Below, piece by piece: positions 20,106 through 27,825 of a stretch of 64,000 nucleotides of DNA. The position numbers were made by a program, and so were the translations under genes. Numbering within the stretch: the first letter of the stretch is position 1; each line of letters starts with the position of its first letter. The stretch comes from Myxococcales bacterium (GTDB lineage: Bacteria > Myxococcota_A > Polyangia > Haliangiales > Haliangiaceae): contig JADKKI010000078.1 of assembly GCA_016720595.1 (NCBI GenBank), forward strand, positions 62,001-126,000, written 5' to 3'. Below the pieces are notes generated by a model. It had not been told where the DNA came from, ran no database searches, and was given only the letters and a program-made list of their open reading frames with translations.

Positions 20106-21491
20106 TCAGCGCTTGCGGTACGTCGTGACGTCGATCTCGAACCGCTCCAGCCAGCGGTGGATCTGCATCCTCGCCACACCCATGTCGCGTGCCACCGCCG
20201 CGACGTTGCCGTGATGCGTGGCGAGCAGCGCGCGTAGCTCGTCGCGACGCTTGACCTCCGACGGCGCGAGGTCATCGGCGTCGTCGACGTTGTCGACCTT
20301 ATCGATCCGGGGGGCGGATCGGCGAGCTCCCAGCTGCAGGTGCTCGAGCTCGATGACGTTGTCCACCACGAGGGCGATCGACGTGGTCAGCGTCTGCTCG
20401 AGCTCGCGGATGTTCCTCGGCCACTCGTGGCGCAACAGCGCGTGACCGGCCTCGGGCGAGAACCGCAGCGCTGCGCTCGCCGACGCGCGCCGGAGCAGGG
20501 CCGCGGTCACGAGGCCGAGATCCTCGCGGCGCTCGCGCAGACTCGGGATCTCGAGGACGAACCCCGCCAGCCGTGCGTAGAGGTCCTCGCGAAACTTCTC
20601 CGCGGCGACCAGCCCCTCGAGATCCCGGTGACTCGCGACGACCACGCGGAGGTCGACCGCGACAGCGCGCGTGGCGCCGATCGGGAGGACCTCCCGCTCC
20701 TGGAGCACGCGCAGCAGGGCGACCTGCGTCTGTGCTGGCAGATCGCCGATCTCGTCGAGGAACAGGGTGCCACCGTGGGCGGCCCGGATCAGCCCCAGCC
20801 GATCGTCGGTGGCGCCCGAGAATGCCCCCTTCTTGAAGCCGAACAGCTCGCTCTCGATCAGGTTGGCGGGCAGGGCGGCACAGTTCACCGCGATCAGCGG
20901 TCCGCTCCTGCCGCTCGCAGCGTGGATGCCCCGCGCGAGCACCTCCTTCCCGGTTCCGGTCTCCCCGTGCAGGATGATGCTGGTCGTCGTCTTCGCGAGC
21001 CGCGCCACCGCCGCGAGCTGGGCCGCGAACGTGGGCGACCAGGTCTGGACGCCCACGACCGCCGCGACCTGGTCCGCCGTCTGATCCGGCGCGCCTTCCC
21101 GAGGGCCGATCCGGAACACGAAGGCGGTTCGACCGAGCTCGATCCCTGCACCGTCCTCGAGGGTGGCGCGCTCCACGCGCTCCCCGTCGACGAAGGTCCC
21201 ATTGCGCGAACCTTGGTCCTCGATCACCCAGCGTCCAGCCTCGTGGACCATCCGCGCATGGCGCTGCGACATGCGCGGGTCCTCGATCGCGAGGGCCAGG
21301 CTCGAGCGCTCGCGCCCGACGCTCTCGGCGTCCCCTCGCCCGAGGGTCACCTCGTCGAGGTCGTCGAGCGAGTGCCGGCTCCCTGGTGCGAGGGGCCGCT
21401 CGTAGCCGAGGACGCGAACGAGGTAAGGCGTGGGGCCCTTCGCATGCCGGCGGCGGGGCTCGGCCCGGTTCGTGATCGTTCGGTTCGCCAT
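20106..21491 (-). CDS. FHA domain-containing sigma54-dependent transcriptional activator
   Basis: Domain order: an N-terminal FHA domain that reads phosphothreonine ('VTLGRGDAES', 'RMSQRHARM', 'DQGSRNGTFVDGERV'). Next comes a sigma54-interacting AAA+ domain with Walker A 'GETGTGKE', the sigma54 contact loop 'GAFSGA' (usually GAFTGA) and Walker B 'GGTLFLDEIGDLP'. Last is a Fis-type helix-turn-helix ('GNVAAVARDMGVARMQIHRW'). FHA-type activators are typically controlled by Ser/Thr kinases, which are abundant nearby. ATG 21491 is preferred over a TTG at 21539 that would add 16 residues. Confidence 0.9.
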   Translation of the reverse strand: MANRTITNRAEPRRRHAKGPTPYLVRVLGYERPLAPGSRHSLDDLDEVTLGRGDAESVGRERSSLALAIEDPRMSQRHARMVHEAGRWVIEDQGSRNGTFVDGERVERATLEDGAGIELGRTAFVFRIGPREGAPDQTADQVAAVVGVQTWSPTFAAQLAAVARLAKTTTSIILHGETGTGKEVLARGIHAASGRSGPLIAVNCAALPANLIESELFGFKKGAFSGATDDRLGLIRAAHGGTLFLDEIGDLPAQTQVALLRVLQEREVLPIGATRAVAVDLRVVVASHRDLEGLVAAEKFREDLYARLAGFVLEIPSLRERREDLGLVTAALLRRASASAALRFSPEAGHALLRHEWPRNIRELEQTLTTSIALVVDNVIELEHLQLGARRSAPRIDKVDNVDDADDLAPSEVKRRDELRALLATHHGNVAAVARDMGVARMQIHRWLERFEIDVTTYRKR

Positions 21492-21550
21492 GTGCGCGCG
21501 ACGCCGATCCACAATGGTCGCCCGCCCGGCGTGCGTCAAGCCACCGGGCG

Positions 21551-22096
21551 TCAGTGCCGCTTCGCCGTCACGGCGTCGGCGTCGAGCTGGTCGTCGCCTG
21601 CCTCGGCGTCGGCCTCCGAGAACTCCAGCTTCCCCGGGCCGGACGGGCGCGACGCCTTGCCCTGGATAAAGAACGTTCGCCGCGCGACGGAGCCGCCGTC
21701 GCTCTCGATCTCGAGCATCAGCTTGGCGTTCGGCGACACCACCTCGTCACGGGTCAGCGTGAAGCTCCCGCGCGCCACGGCCGCCTCGCTGTAGATGATC
21801 TTGTGGCGGGTACCCAGCGCCTGCTTGGCGCGCGTGACGTCGGAGATCTTGAGCGTCAGCTCCGCCGACGGCAACGGCCGGGTCAACACGAGGGCGTAGT
21901 GCACCACCCAGGTGCCGCCGTGATCGTAGAACACCGCTCGTCCGGCGCTCGCTCGCTTCACCTTCTTCACCAGAGCGGTGCCAGTGCCAGGGAGCGAGGC
22001 CGCCGTGAGCGCGAGAGGGGCCGACGGTGCGGGGGCGTCCGCGTGCGCGAAGCCGACGGTGCCGAGGGCGAGGGCGGTGAACATCAAGAGCTTCAT
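21551..22096 (-). CDS. Hypothetical secreted/periplasmic protein
   Basis: Start ATG 22096 gives 'MKLLMFTALALGTVGFAHA', a clear signal peptide with cleavage after AHA; the mature part is about 162 aa. It is beta-rich ('GGTWVVHYALVLTRPLPSAE') with 'FTLTRDEVVSPNAKLMLEIE' and an acidic C-terminus. Family not recognised. It lies between a kinase gene and the FHA-sigma54 regulator on the same strand, so the three may be one transcription unit. Confidence 0.65.
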   Translation of the reverse strand: MKLLMFTALALGTVGFAHADAPAPSAPLALTAASLPGTGTALVKKVKRASAGRAVFYDHGGTWVVHYALVLTRPLPSAELTLKISDVTRAKQALGTRHKIIYSEAAVARGSFTLTRDEVVSPNAKLMLEIESDGGSVARRTFFIQGKASRPSGPGKLEFSEADAEAGDDQLDADAVTAKRH

Positions 22097-22233
22097 GTCC
22101 CCGATCAAGAGCAAGGCCGAGGCCGTCACGGGACCTCGCAAGCGGCCGAACTCTCGTCGCCAGCGCCGGGAACCGTCACCGGACCGTTACGCTCGTTACG
22201 CTCGGGGCTCGTCCTCCAGTCGGGCGACGAGCG

Positions 22234-24111
22234 CTACGGCCGATAGGGATTCCCGTAGCGACGGCCCGCATCGCCCGGCGGCACGGCGGCATCCGCGGGC
22301 GGCGCGACCGCGGCGTCGACCGGCGGCGTGAGCGGGACCGGGACCGCGGCGTCGGGCGGGGGCGGCGGGACCACGTTGGTGTTCGCCGGTCCGGCGACCG
22401 TCGGTTGACCACGCCCCTCGCCAGGCGCGGACACGCTCGTCTTGAGCCCTGCGCGCAAGGTCACGTGTTGCTCGAGCAGCTTCTTGCCGCTCCGCTCGAT
22501 GCGAACGGTGTGGTCGCCTTCGGCGAGCGAGAGCGACAGCGGCGTGACGCCGCGGGGTGTGCGATCGACGAGCACACGCGCGCCGGGGGGCGCGGAGCCG
22601 ACCTCGAGCACGCCGTGCCCGGCGATGGGAACGTCGGAGCCTGACGCGACCACAGCGATCGCGCTCGCGTCAGTCGGCGCGTCGAGCGGTGCGTCGGATG
22701 GCGCGCCGACCACGGCCACACTCGACCCGTCGCTCGCGGCAGGAACCGAACGTGCGATGCGCGCATCGTCTCCACCTCCGGTAGCGCGTCCTCCGCCGCT
22801 CGGCCACACCGCGACCGCCACGGCGGCGACCAGCGCGGCGCTCGCGGCGAGTAACCCGACCGCACGCCACCCTCGGCGCGTCGACAGGCCGCCCGCCGGA
22901 GCGGGCGCGGCGGAGACGGTGCTGCTCTCGGTGGACGACGCGGCCGCGTCGATGGCACGAGGCTTCGACGGGATCGTGCGCCGGTCATCCGCGGGCCGCG
23001 ACTCGGGGAGCGTGGAGCCCGAGACCGCGCCGCTCCCCTTCCGGATCGCGAGAGTCGCGGCGGCCGGCGCCTCGCTGACGGCCGAGTCGCGCGCCGTCGC
23101 GTCGCGTGGCAGGGTCAGCGCAGGGCGCGACGGAGCTCGACGAGCCGAGGCGACCGCCGCGACGTCTTCGATCCGGACGGAGGCGCCACCCGCCGTGCGC
23201 GCGGCCTCGGCCATCTCCGAAGCCTGCTGATACCGATCGGCAGGATCCTTCGCGAGGGCCTTCAAGATCGTCGTGTCGATCGCCGGCGCGAGCGTGGGCA
23301 TCCACTCGCGTGGGGGGCGTGGCGGTTGCTCGATGTGCTTCACGAGCATGTCAAACGTCGCCGTGCCGGCGAACGGGCGGCGACCGACCACGGTCTCGTA
23401 GAGGAGGATCCCCATCGCGTAGATGTCGGTGCGCCGGTCGAGCGGCTGCGATCGGATCTGCTCCGGCGCCATGTACTCCGGGGTCCCGACCAGCGCGCTG
23501 GAGTGCGTCGCCGCCACCGCGTCCGAGCGGATCAGCTTGGCGATCCCGAAATCGAGGACGACCACGCGACCGTCGCGGCACACGAACACGTTGGCCGGCT
23601 TCAGATCGCGATGGACGACGCCGGTGTCGTGCACGGCCTGGAGAGCGTCGAGCGCCTCCGCCGCGATCGCACATGCGAGCTCTGGGCTGAGCTCGCCGAC
23701 GAGATCGGACAGCGACAGGCCGTCCAGCAGCTCCATCACCAGGTAGGGACGACGTCCCGGGAGGTACCCGGAGTCGAGGATCTTCACCAGGCCCTTGTGC
23801 CGGACGCGATTGACCGTCTGCGCTTCGAGGAGGAAGCGCTTCGCGTCCTCGGCCTGGCCCTCGTGGGTGGCATGCAGCACCTTGATCGCGACCTCGGCCC
23901 CGATCTCGGGATGGATCCCTCGGAACACCGATCCCATCCCGCCCTCACCGAGCAGCTGGACCAGTACGTAGTTGCCGACCGTGGTCCCCAGCAACGAGCC
24001 GTCCGGCGGCTCGACCATCTGCTCCCCGTCGCGATCGCAATGATCTCGAGGCCCGCGCGCTCCGCAGCGCACGCAGAACCGGGACGATGGTCCGGGGCTC
24101 GGTGCAGTCAC
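22234..24111 (-). CDS. Membrane Ser/Thr protein kinase with PEGA domain
   Basis: From GTG 24111 the 625-aa protein starts with a small Cys-rich, zinc-ribbon-like segment ('CVRCGARGPRDHCDRDG'). The Hanks-type kinase domain follows, with glycine loop 'LGEGGMGSVF', 'VAIKVL', catalytic 'HRDLKPANV', 'DFGIAKL' and 'GTPEYMAPEQ'. After an Ala/Ser-rich linker comes a single membrane helix ('AVGLLAASAALVAAVAVAV'), then a periplasmic PEGA domain ('GVLEVGSAPPGARVLVDRTP') and a Pro/Asp-rich tail. All catalytic residues are present. It is divergent from a 611-aa lipoprotein gene, 185 bases apart. Confidence 0.93.
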   Translation of the reverse strand: MTAPSPGPSSRFCVRCGARGPRDHCDRDGEQMVEPPDGSLLGTTVGNYVLVQLLGEGGMGSVFRGIHPEIGAEVAIKVLHATHEGQAEDAKRFLLEAQTVNRVRHKGLVKILDSGYLPGRRPYLVMELLDGLSLSDLVGELSPELACAIAAEALDALQAVHDTGVVHRDLKPANVFVCRDGRVVVLDFGIAKLIRSDAVAATHSSALVGTPEYMAPEQIRSQPLDRRTDIYAMGILLYETVVGRRPFAGTATFDMLVKHIEQPPRPPREWMPTLAPAIDTTILKALAKDPADRYQQASEMAEAARTAGGASVRIEDVAAVASARRAPSRPALTLPRDATARDSAVSEAPAAATLAIRKGSGAVSGSTLPESRPADDRRTIPSKPRAIDAAASSTESSTVSAAPAPAGGLSTRRGWRAVGLLAASAALVAAVAVAVWPSGGGRATGGGDDARIARSVPAASDGSSVAVVGAPSDAPLDAPTDASAIAVVASGSDVPIAGHGVLEVGSAPPGARVLVDRTPRGVTPLSLSLAEGDHTVRIERSGKKLLEQHVTLRAGLKTSVSAPGEGRGQPTVAGPANTNVVPPPPPDAAVPVPLTPPVDAAVAPPADAAVPPGDAGRRYGNPYRP

Positions 24112-24296
24112 GGCGTGTAGCAACGCATGATGAGGGGAATGATAGCAGCACGAAGATCGCCTCAGGTTCGATTCGGCGCGTAACACCTCCCGGCGTGCAC
24201 CGTCACGGCGGTGTTGCGCTCTCGCGCGCTGGCTCGGCGGCAACTGCGACCGCGGGCTGGTGGGGCGTGGATCGGCGCTTGCTGTGGTGACTCGTC

Positions 24297-26132
24297 ATGA
24301 CTCCCTTCCGCTCCTTCGTCTCGATCCGGCTGACCGTCGTCGTCGCCGCATCCGCGCTGGCCGGCTGCCAGCTGATCTCCAAGCTCAACGGCGGCAGCTC
24401 TCCGGCGCCGTCGACGAACGCCCAGCCGACCGGTGGCGCCAGCGCCGCCGAGCCCGCCCACGTCGCCGATCGCAATGCACCCGTCGGCGATGCCCCTGAC
24501 TGGTGCGCGGGCTACGAGTCCGACACCAGCGCGGCCGGCGTGCACAAGGAGATGGGCTACGACAAGGAAGGCACCAACGTCGACCGCGCGATCGAGGGCT
24601 CGTACGACGCGCCCGATGGCGCCACACGACCCGGGGATTGGGACAGGGTCGGATACAAGGTCGCCGCGCGAGCCTGTGAGCTGCCCAACGATCCGATGAT
24701 CCGGGCGCAGACCGCAAAGTGGCGGAAGGTCTACATGACGTACTGGGGGCTCACCGCACGGGACTTCAACGACTACATGTTCGCGATCAAGAACGGCGAG
24801 GAGGGCCTCGACTTCGAGAGCTGGTGCGGCACGGTCAAGCACCCGAAGGACGACATCGAGGCGGGGGCGGCGAACATCCTGTGTCACAAGAGCCAGATCG
24901 AGTCCCAGCTGTCCGGCTGGAACGGCGGCGATCTCCCGAATGCGCCGGTCGTCATGAGCGTCGCCAACCTGCCGAACGACCTCGACAACAAGAACCGCCT
25001 GGGGATGGAGGAGGGCAGCATGGCGTGGCTGCCCAACCTGCGCGATCTGAACAACCTCGATCGTGCTCGCCTCGAGACGGAGATCAAGTCGCTGTCCGTC
25101 GGTAAGCGCGTCCGGATCCGCGAGCACTTCAGGATCGCGCAGCGGCTGAAGACCGCCTTCGACCACTACCTCACGACGCTCGGCCCGGCGCAGAAGAAGC
25201 TGCTCGATGCGGGCCTGGCGGCGGAGAAGGCGTGGATGGCGACCTACGCGGCGAACAAGCCGGAGATCGATCTCGCCGTCACGACGCTCGCCAACGTGGC
25301 CGCCGGAAAGGACGTCGCGGGGTGTGGACCGAAGCTCCGGGCCGCGTACGCCAAGGCGCTCGGTGGCACGCAGATCGCCTCGAACAAGGATCTGTACGTC
25401 GCGATCAACAAGCCACCCCTCGCGGCACTCACGCGGGCACTCAGCGCCTGTCTGGTCGCGGAGGGGGACGTGACCGCCGGCCTCGGGATGGCGGCGTTCG
25501 TGTCGCGGCCTCCGTTCGAGTTCACGCAAGGGGTCTCGGCGGGCCGGCAGGCGGAGGGCCCGCGCGAGGCCACGATGGACGGCGCGGTCGCCGCGTACGC
25601 GACCCTGCGTCCGCAGCCGCAGCTCCGGTTCGGGGATGGCTGGTCGCTGGTCGGCAGCCACGAGCCTGCACCGATCAGGTTGCCGAGCGGCGAGGCCGTG
25701 ATGCTCACGCCCGAAACATCGATGAGCAATGCAGGCTATGGCAAAGGGGAGCTCTACGGCACCGTGCAGTCGATCGCGAAGGTGGGAGCCTTCCAGCGGG
25801 TGACCTTCAAGAAGGAGAAGACGCAGTACAACGAGCTCAACTGCACGACGACCAACCAGATCACCGGCATCGATGACAACGGCGACTTCAAGTACCGGTC
25901 AGACTGTCGCTACGGAAAGCTGATCACGCTCGACATCACGTTCGCACCGATCACCGTCCGCCCCGAGCACATGGCGGGGATCGCCCCCGGCCGCACCGTG
26001 ACCTTCGCGCTGTACTCGATCGAGAAGGACCCGGCCTCGCGCGAGGCGTTCCCCCTGGTCGTGTACGCCGACAAGAAGCGCTCCAAGCCGATGGTCTTCC
26101 TCGGCGCGGCGATCTCTGCCGCACGGCGCTAG
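24297..26132 (+). CDS. Large lipoprotein of unknown function
   Basis: The 611-aa product begins with a signal peptide ending in the lipobox 'LAGC' (Cys at about 23), then a Ser/Pro/Thr/Gly-rich linker of about 35 residues. The body contains a helical central part ('LNNLDRARLETEIKSLSVGK') and a beta-rich C-terminus ('FQRVTFKKEKTQYNELNC'). I do not recognise the family. It is divergent from the kinase at 24111, sharing a 185-base promoter region, and stands alone, with a 154-base gap before the next kinase. Confidence 0.75.
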   Translation: MTPFRSFVSIRLTVVVAASALAGCQLISKLNGGSSPAPSTNAQPTGGASAAEPAHVADRNAPVGDAPDWCAGYESDTSAAGVHKEMGYDKEGTNVDRAIEGSYDAPDGATRPGDWDRVGYKVAARACELPNDPMIRAQTAKWRKVYMTYWGLTARDFNDYMFAIKNGEEGLDFESWCGTVKHPKDDIEAGAANILCHKSQIESQLSGWNGGDLPNAPVVMSVANLPNDLDNKNRLGMEEGSMAWLPNLRDLNNLDRARLETEIKSLSVGKRVRIREHFRIAQRLKTAFDHYLTTLGPAQKKLLDAGLAAEKAWMATYAANKPEIDLAVTTLANVAAGKDVAGCGPKLRAAYAKALGGTQIASNKDLYVAINKPPLAALTRALSACLVAEGDVTAGLGMAAFVSRPPFEFTQGVSAGRQAEGPREATMDGAVAAYATLRPQPQLRFGDGWSLVGSHEPAPIRLPSGEAVMLTPETSMSNAGYGKGELYGTVQSIAKVGAFQRVTFKKEKTQYNELNCTTTNQITGIDDNGDFKYRSDCRYGKLITLDITFAPITVRPEHMAGIAPGRTVTFALYSIEKDPASREAFPLVVYADKKRSKPMVFLGAAISAARR

Positions 26133-26200
26133 CGGGTCCTCCCTGGACCTACATCGGCGCCGGTCCCCCCCGTGGAGGCAAGGTCACGATGGAATCCCAC

Positions 26201-26217
26201 CGTGGTTAACCACCACG
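26201..26217. promoter_or_regulatory. Palindrome upstream of kinase cassette 1
   Basis: Between the 611-aa lipoprotein and the first cassette kinase is a perfect 12-base palindrome gtggttaaccac (26202-26213), overlapping a hairpin reading cgtggt-taacc-accacg (26201-26217). It lies about 70 bases before the kinase start, a suitable place for a regulator site. No regulator is assigned. Confidence 0.4.
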
Positions 26218-26286
26218 TTCGATGCCGGGTCACCGTGGAGTTGCCCTACAAACCGATCTGGGGCGACGCTTGCACTCCTGAGCTCC

Positions 26287-27825
26287 GTGTCGAACCCCAC
26301 CACAGAGATCGGAGGCCAGGTCGATCGTGACCTGGAGGCCGGTGAGCGGGTGGGCGAGTACGAGGTCGAGGGGCTGCTCGGCAAGGGCGCGTTCGGGACG
26401 GTGTTCAAGGCGGTGCATCCGCTGATCGGCAAGCAGGTCGCGATCAAGGTCCTCGCCCGGCGGTTCAGCGTGGATCCCGAGATGCTCGAGCGGTTCATCG
26501 CCGAGGCGCGCGCGGTCAATCAGATCCGCAACACGCACATCATCGACATCTTCTCGTTCGGGGCGCTCGACGACGGACGCCAGTACTACGTGATGGAGTA
26601 CCTCGACGGCGAGGCGCTCGATCAGCTGATCGATCGGGAGAAGCGGATCCCGATCGGCGAGGCGCTCGCGATCCTCCGCGCGATCGCGAAGGCGCTCGAT
26701 GCGGCCCATGCCAAGGGCATCGCGCATCGCGATCTCAAGGCCGAGAACGTGTTCCTCGGCCGGGACTCCGATGGCGGGGTGTTCCCGAAGCTCCTCGACT
26801 TCGGCATCGCGAAGCTGATGGCCCCGGAGGATGGGCTCAAGCACAAGACGCGCACCGGCGCGCCGATGGGCACGCCGTACTACATGTCCCCGGAGCAGTG
26901 CCGCGGCAAGGACGTGGATCACCGCACCGACCTCTATGCGTTCGGCGTGCTGGTCTACCTGATGCTCACCGGCGTGTATCCGTTCGATGCGGACGACTAC
27001 ATGTCGATCCTGATGAAGCAGCTGAGCGATCAGCCCTCGGCGCCGTCGACGCTCAACGCGGAGCTCACGCCGGAGGTCGACAACGTGATCGCGTGGCTGA
27101 TGCAGAAGGATCCGGCACAGCGCCCGCCGGATCTGCGCACCGCGATGCGCGCGCTCGAGCAGGCTGCCGCGAACGCGGGGCTCGCGACCGCGCCACCGAC
27201 CACGAGCTGGGACGTCCAGACCGGGCCCACCCCCAGGGCGTTCGAGACGCAGCCGCCGAACACGAGCTCCGCCCGGATCACGGGGATGCCTCGCGGGCAG
27301 CACACGCCCGAGTCGTTGCTACCACCGCCGGCGCGGCGCTCGCTCGTTCCGCGGTTCGTCCTCGGCGGTCTCGCGGCGCTCGCGATCGGGGTCGTCATCG
27401 TGATCGCCACCCGAAACACCGCGAGCTCCGAGTCGCCCGGGCCCGCGCCTGCTCCGTCTCCGGTGGTGACCCAGCCGCCCACGCCGCCGCCATCTCCGCC
27501 GGTCAAGCCGCCGGTGGCCACGCCGGAGCCCACGCCGCAGACGGTGATCGTCACGATCACCGGTGTCCCCGACGGCACCGAGGTGTTCGCCGGTGGGATG
27601 ACGGTGGGGGCTGCTCCGGGCCCGGTGCAGCTGCCGCGGATCGCCGAGGCGATGGTGCTGACGTTCAAGGCCGATGGCTACCTCCCGACCTCGGCGACCG
27701 TGGTGCCCGATCACGATCAACCCCTCGTCGTGAAGCTCAAGAAGAAGGCGGGTGGTGGTGGGGGCAAAGGGATCAAGCGCCCTGGCCGCGATGACATCGA
27801 GAACCCGTTCGGAGGTAAGAACTGA
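26287..27825 (+). CDS. Cassette 1 kinase: membrane Ser/Thr kinase with PEGA-like tail
   Basis: The 512-aa protein has a kinase domain at about residues 24-290: 'LGKGAFGTVFKA', 'VAIKVL', catalytic loop 'HRDLKAEN' (Ala where most have Pro), 'DFGIAKLM' and 'GTPYYMSPEQCRGKDVDHR'. A linker, one membrane helix ('FVLGGLAALAIGVVIVIATR', about 357-376), a Pro-rich stretch and a PEGA-like domain ('VTITGVPDGTEVFAGGMTVG') follow, so the tail is periplasmic. It starts at GTG 26287. The stop TGA shares its A with the ATG of the next gene, implying coupling. It is about 60-65% similar by eye to the kinase at 31660. Confidence 0.92.
   Translation: MSNPTTEIGGQVDRDLEAGERVGEYEVEGLLGKGAFGTVFKAVHPLIGKQVAIKVLARRFSVDPEMLERFIAEARAVNQIRNTHIIDIFSFGALDDGRQYYVMEYLDGEALDQLIDREKRIPIGEALAILRAIAKALDAAHAKGIAHRDLKAENVFLGRDSDGGVFPKLLDFGIAKLMAPEDGLKHKTRTGAPMGTPYYMSPEQCRGKDVDHRTDLYAFGVLVYLMLTGVYPFDADDYMSILMKQLSDQPSAPSTLNAELTPEVDNVIAWLMQKDPAQRPPDLRTAMRALEQAAANAGLATAPPTTSWDVQTGPTPRAFETQPPNTSSARITGMPRGQHTPESLLPPPARRSLVPRFVLGGLAALAIGVVIVIATRNTASSESPGPAPAPSPVVTQPPTPPPSPPVKPPVATPEPTPQTVIVTITGVPDGTEVFAGGMTVGAAPGPVQLPRIAEAMVLTFKADGYLPTSATVVPDHDQPLVVKLKKKAGGGGGKGIKRPGRDDIENPFGGKN

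Noticed and set aside
22097..22140. A sigma54 promoter (GG-N10-GC) before the secreted protein gene at 22096
   Set aside because: Only the GG and GC pairs match and the start of transcription would fall on the ATG; chance match is likely.
22180..22206. Short direct repeat (two copies of about nine bases, gttacgctc) as a regulatory iteron
   Set aside because: Only two copies and no similar sites elsewhere in the window.
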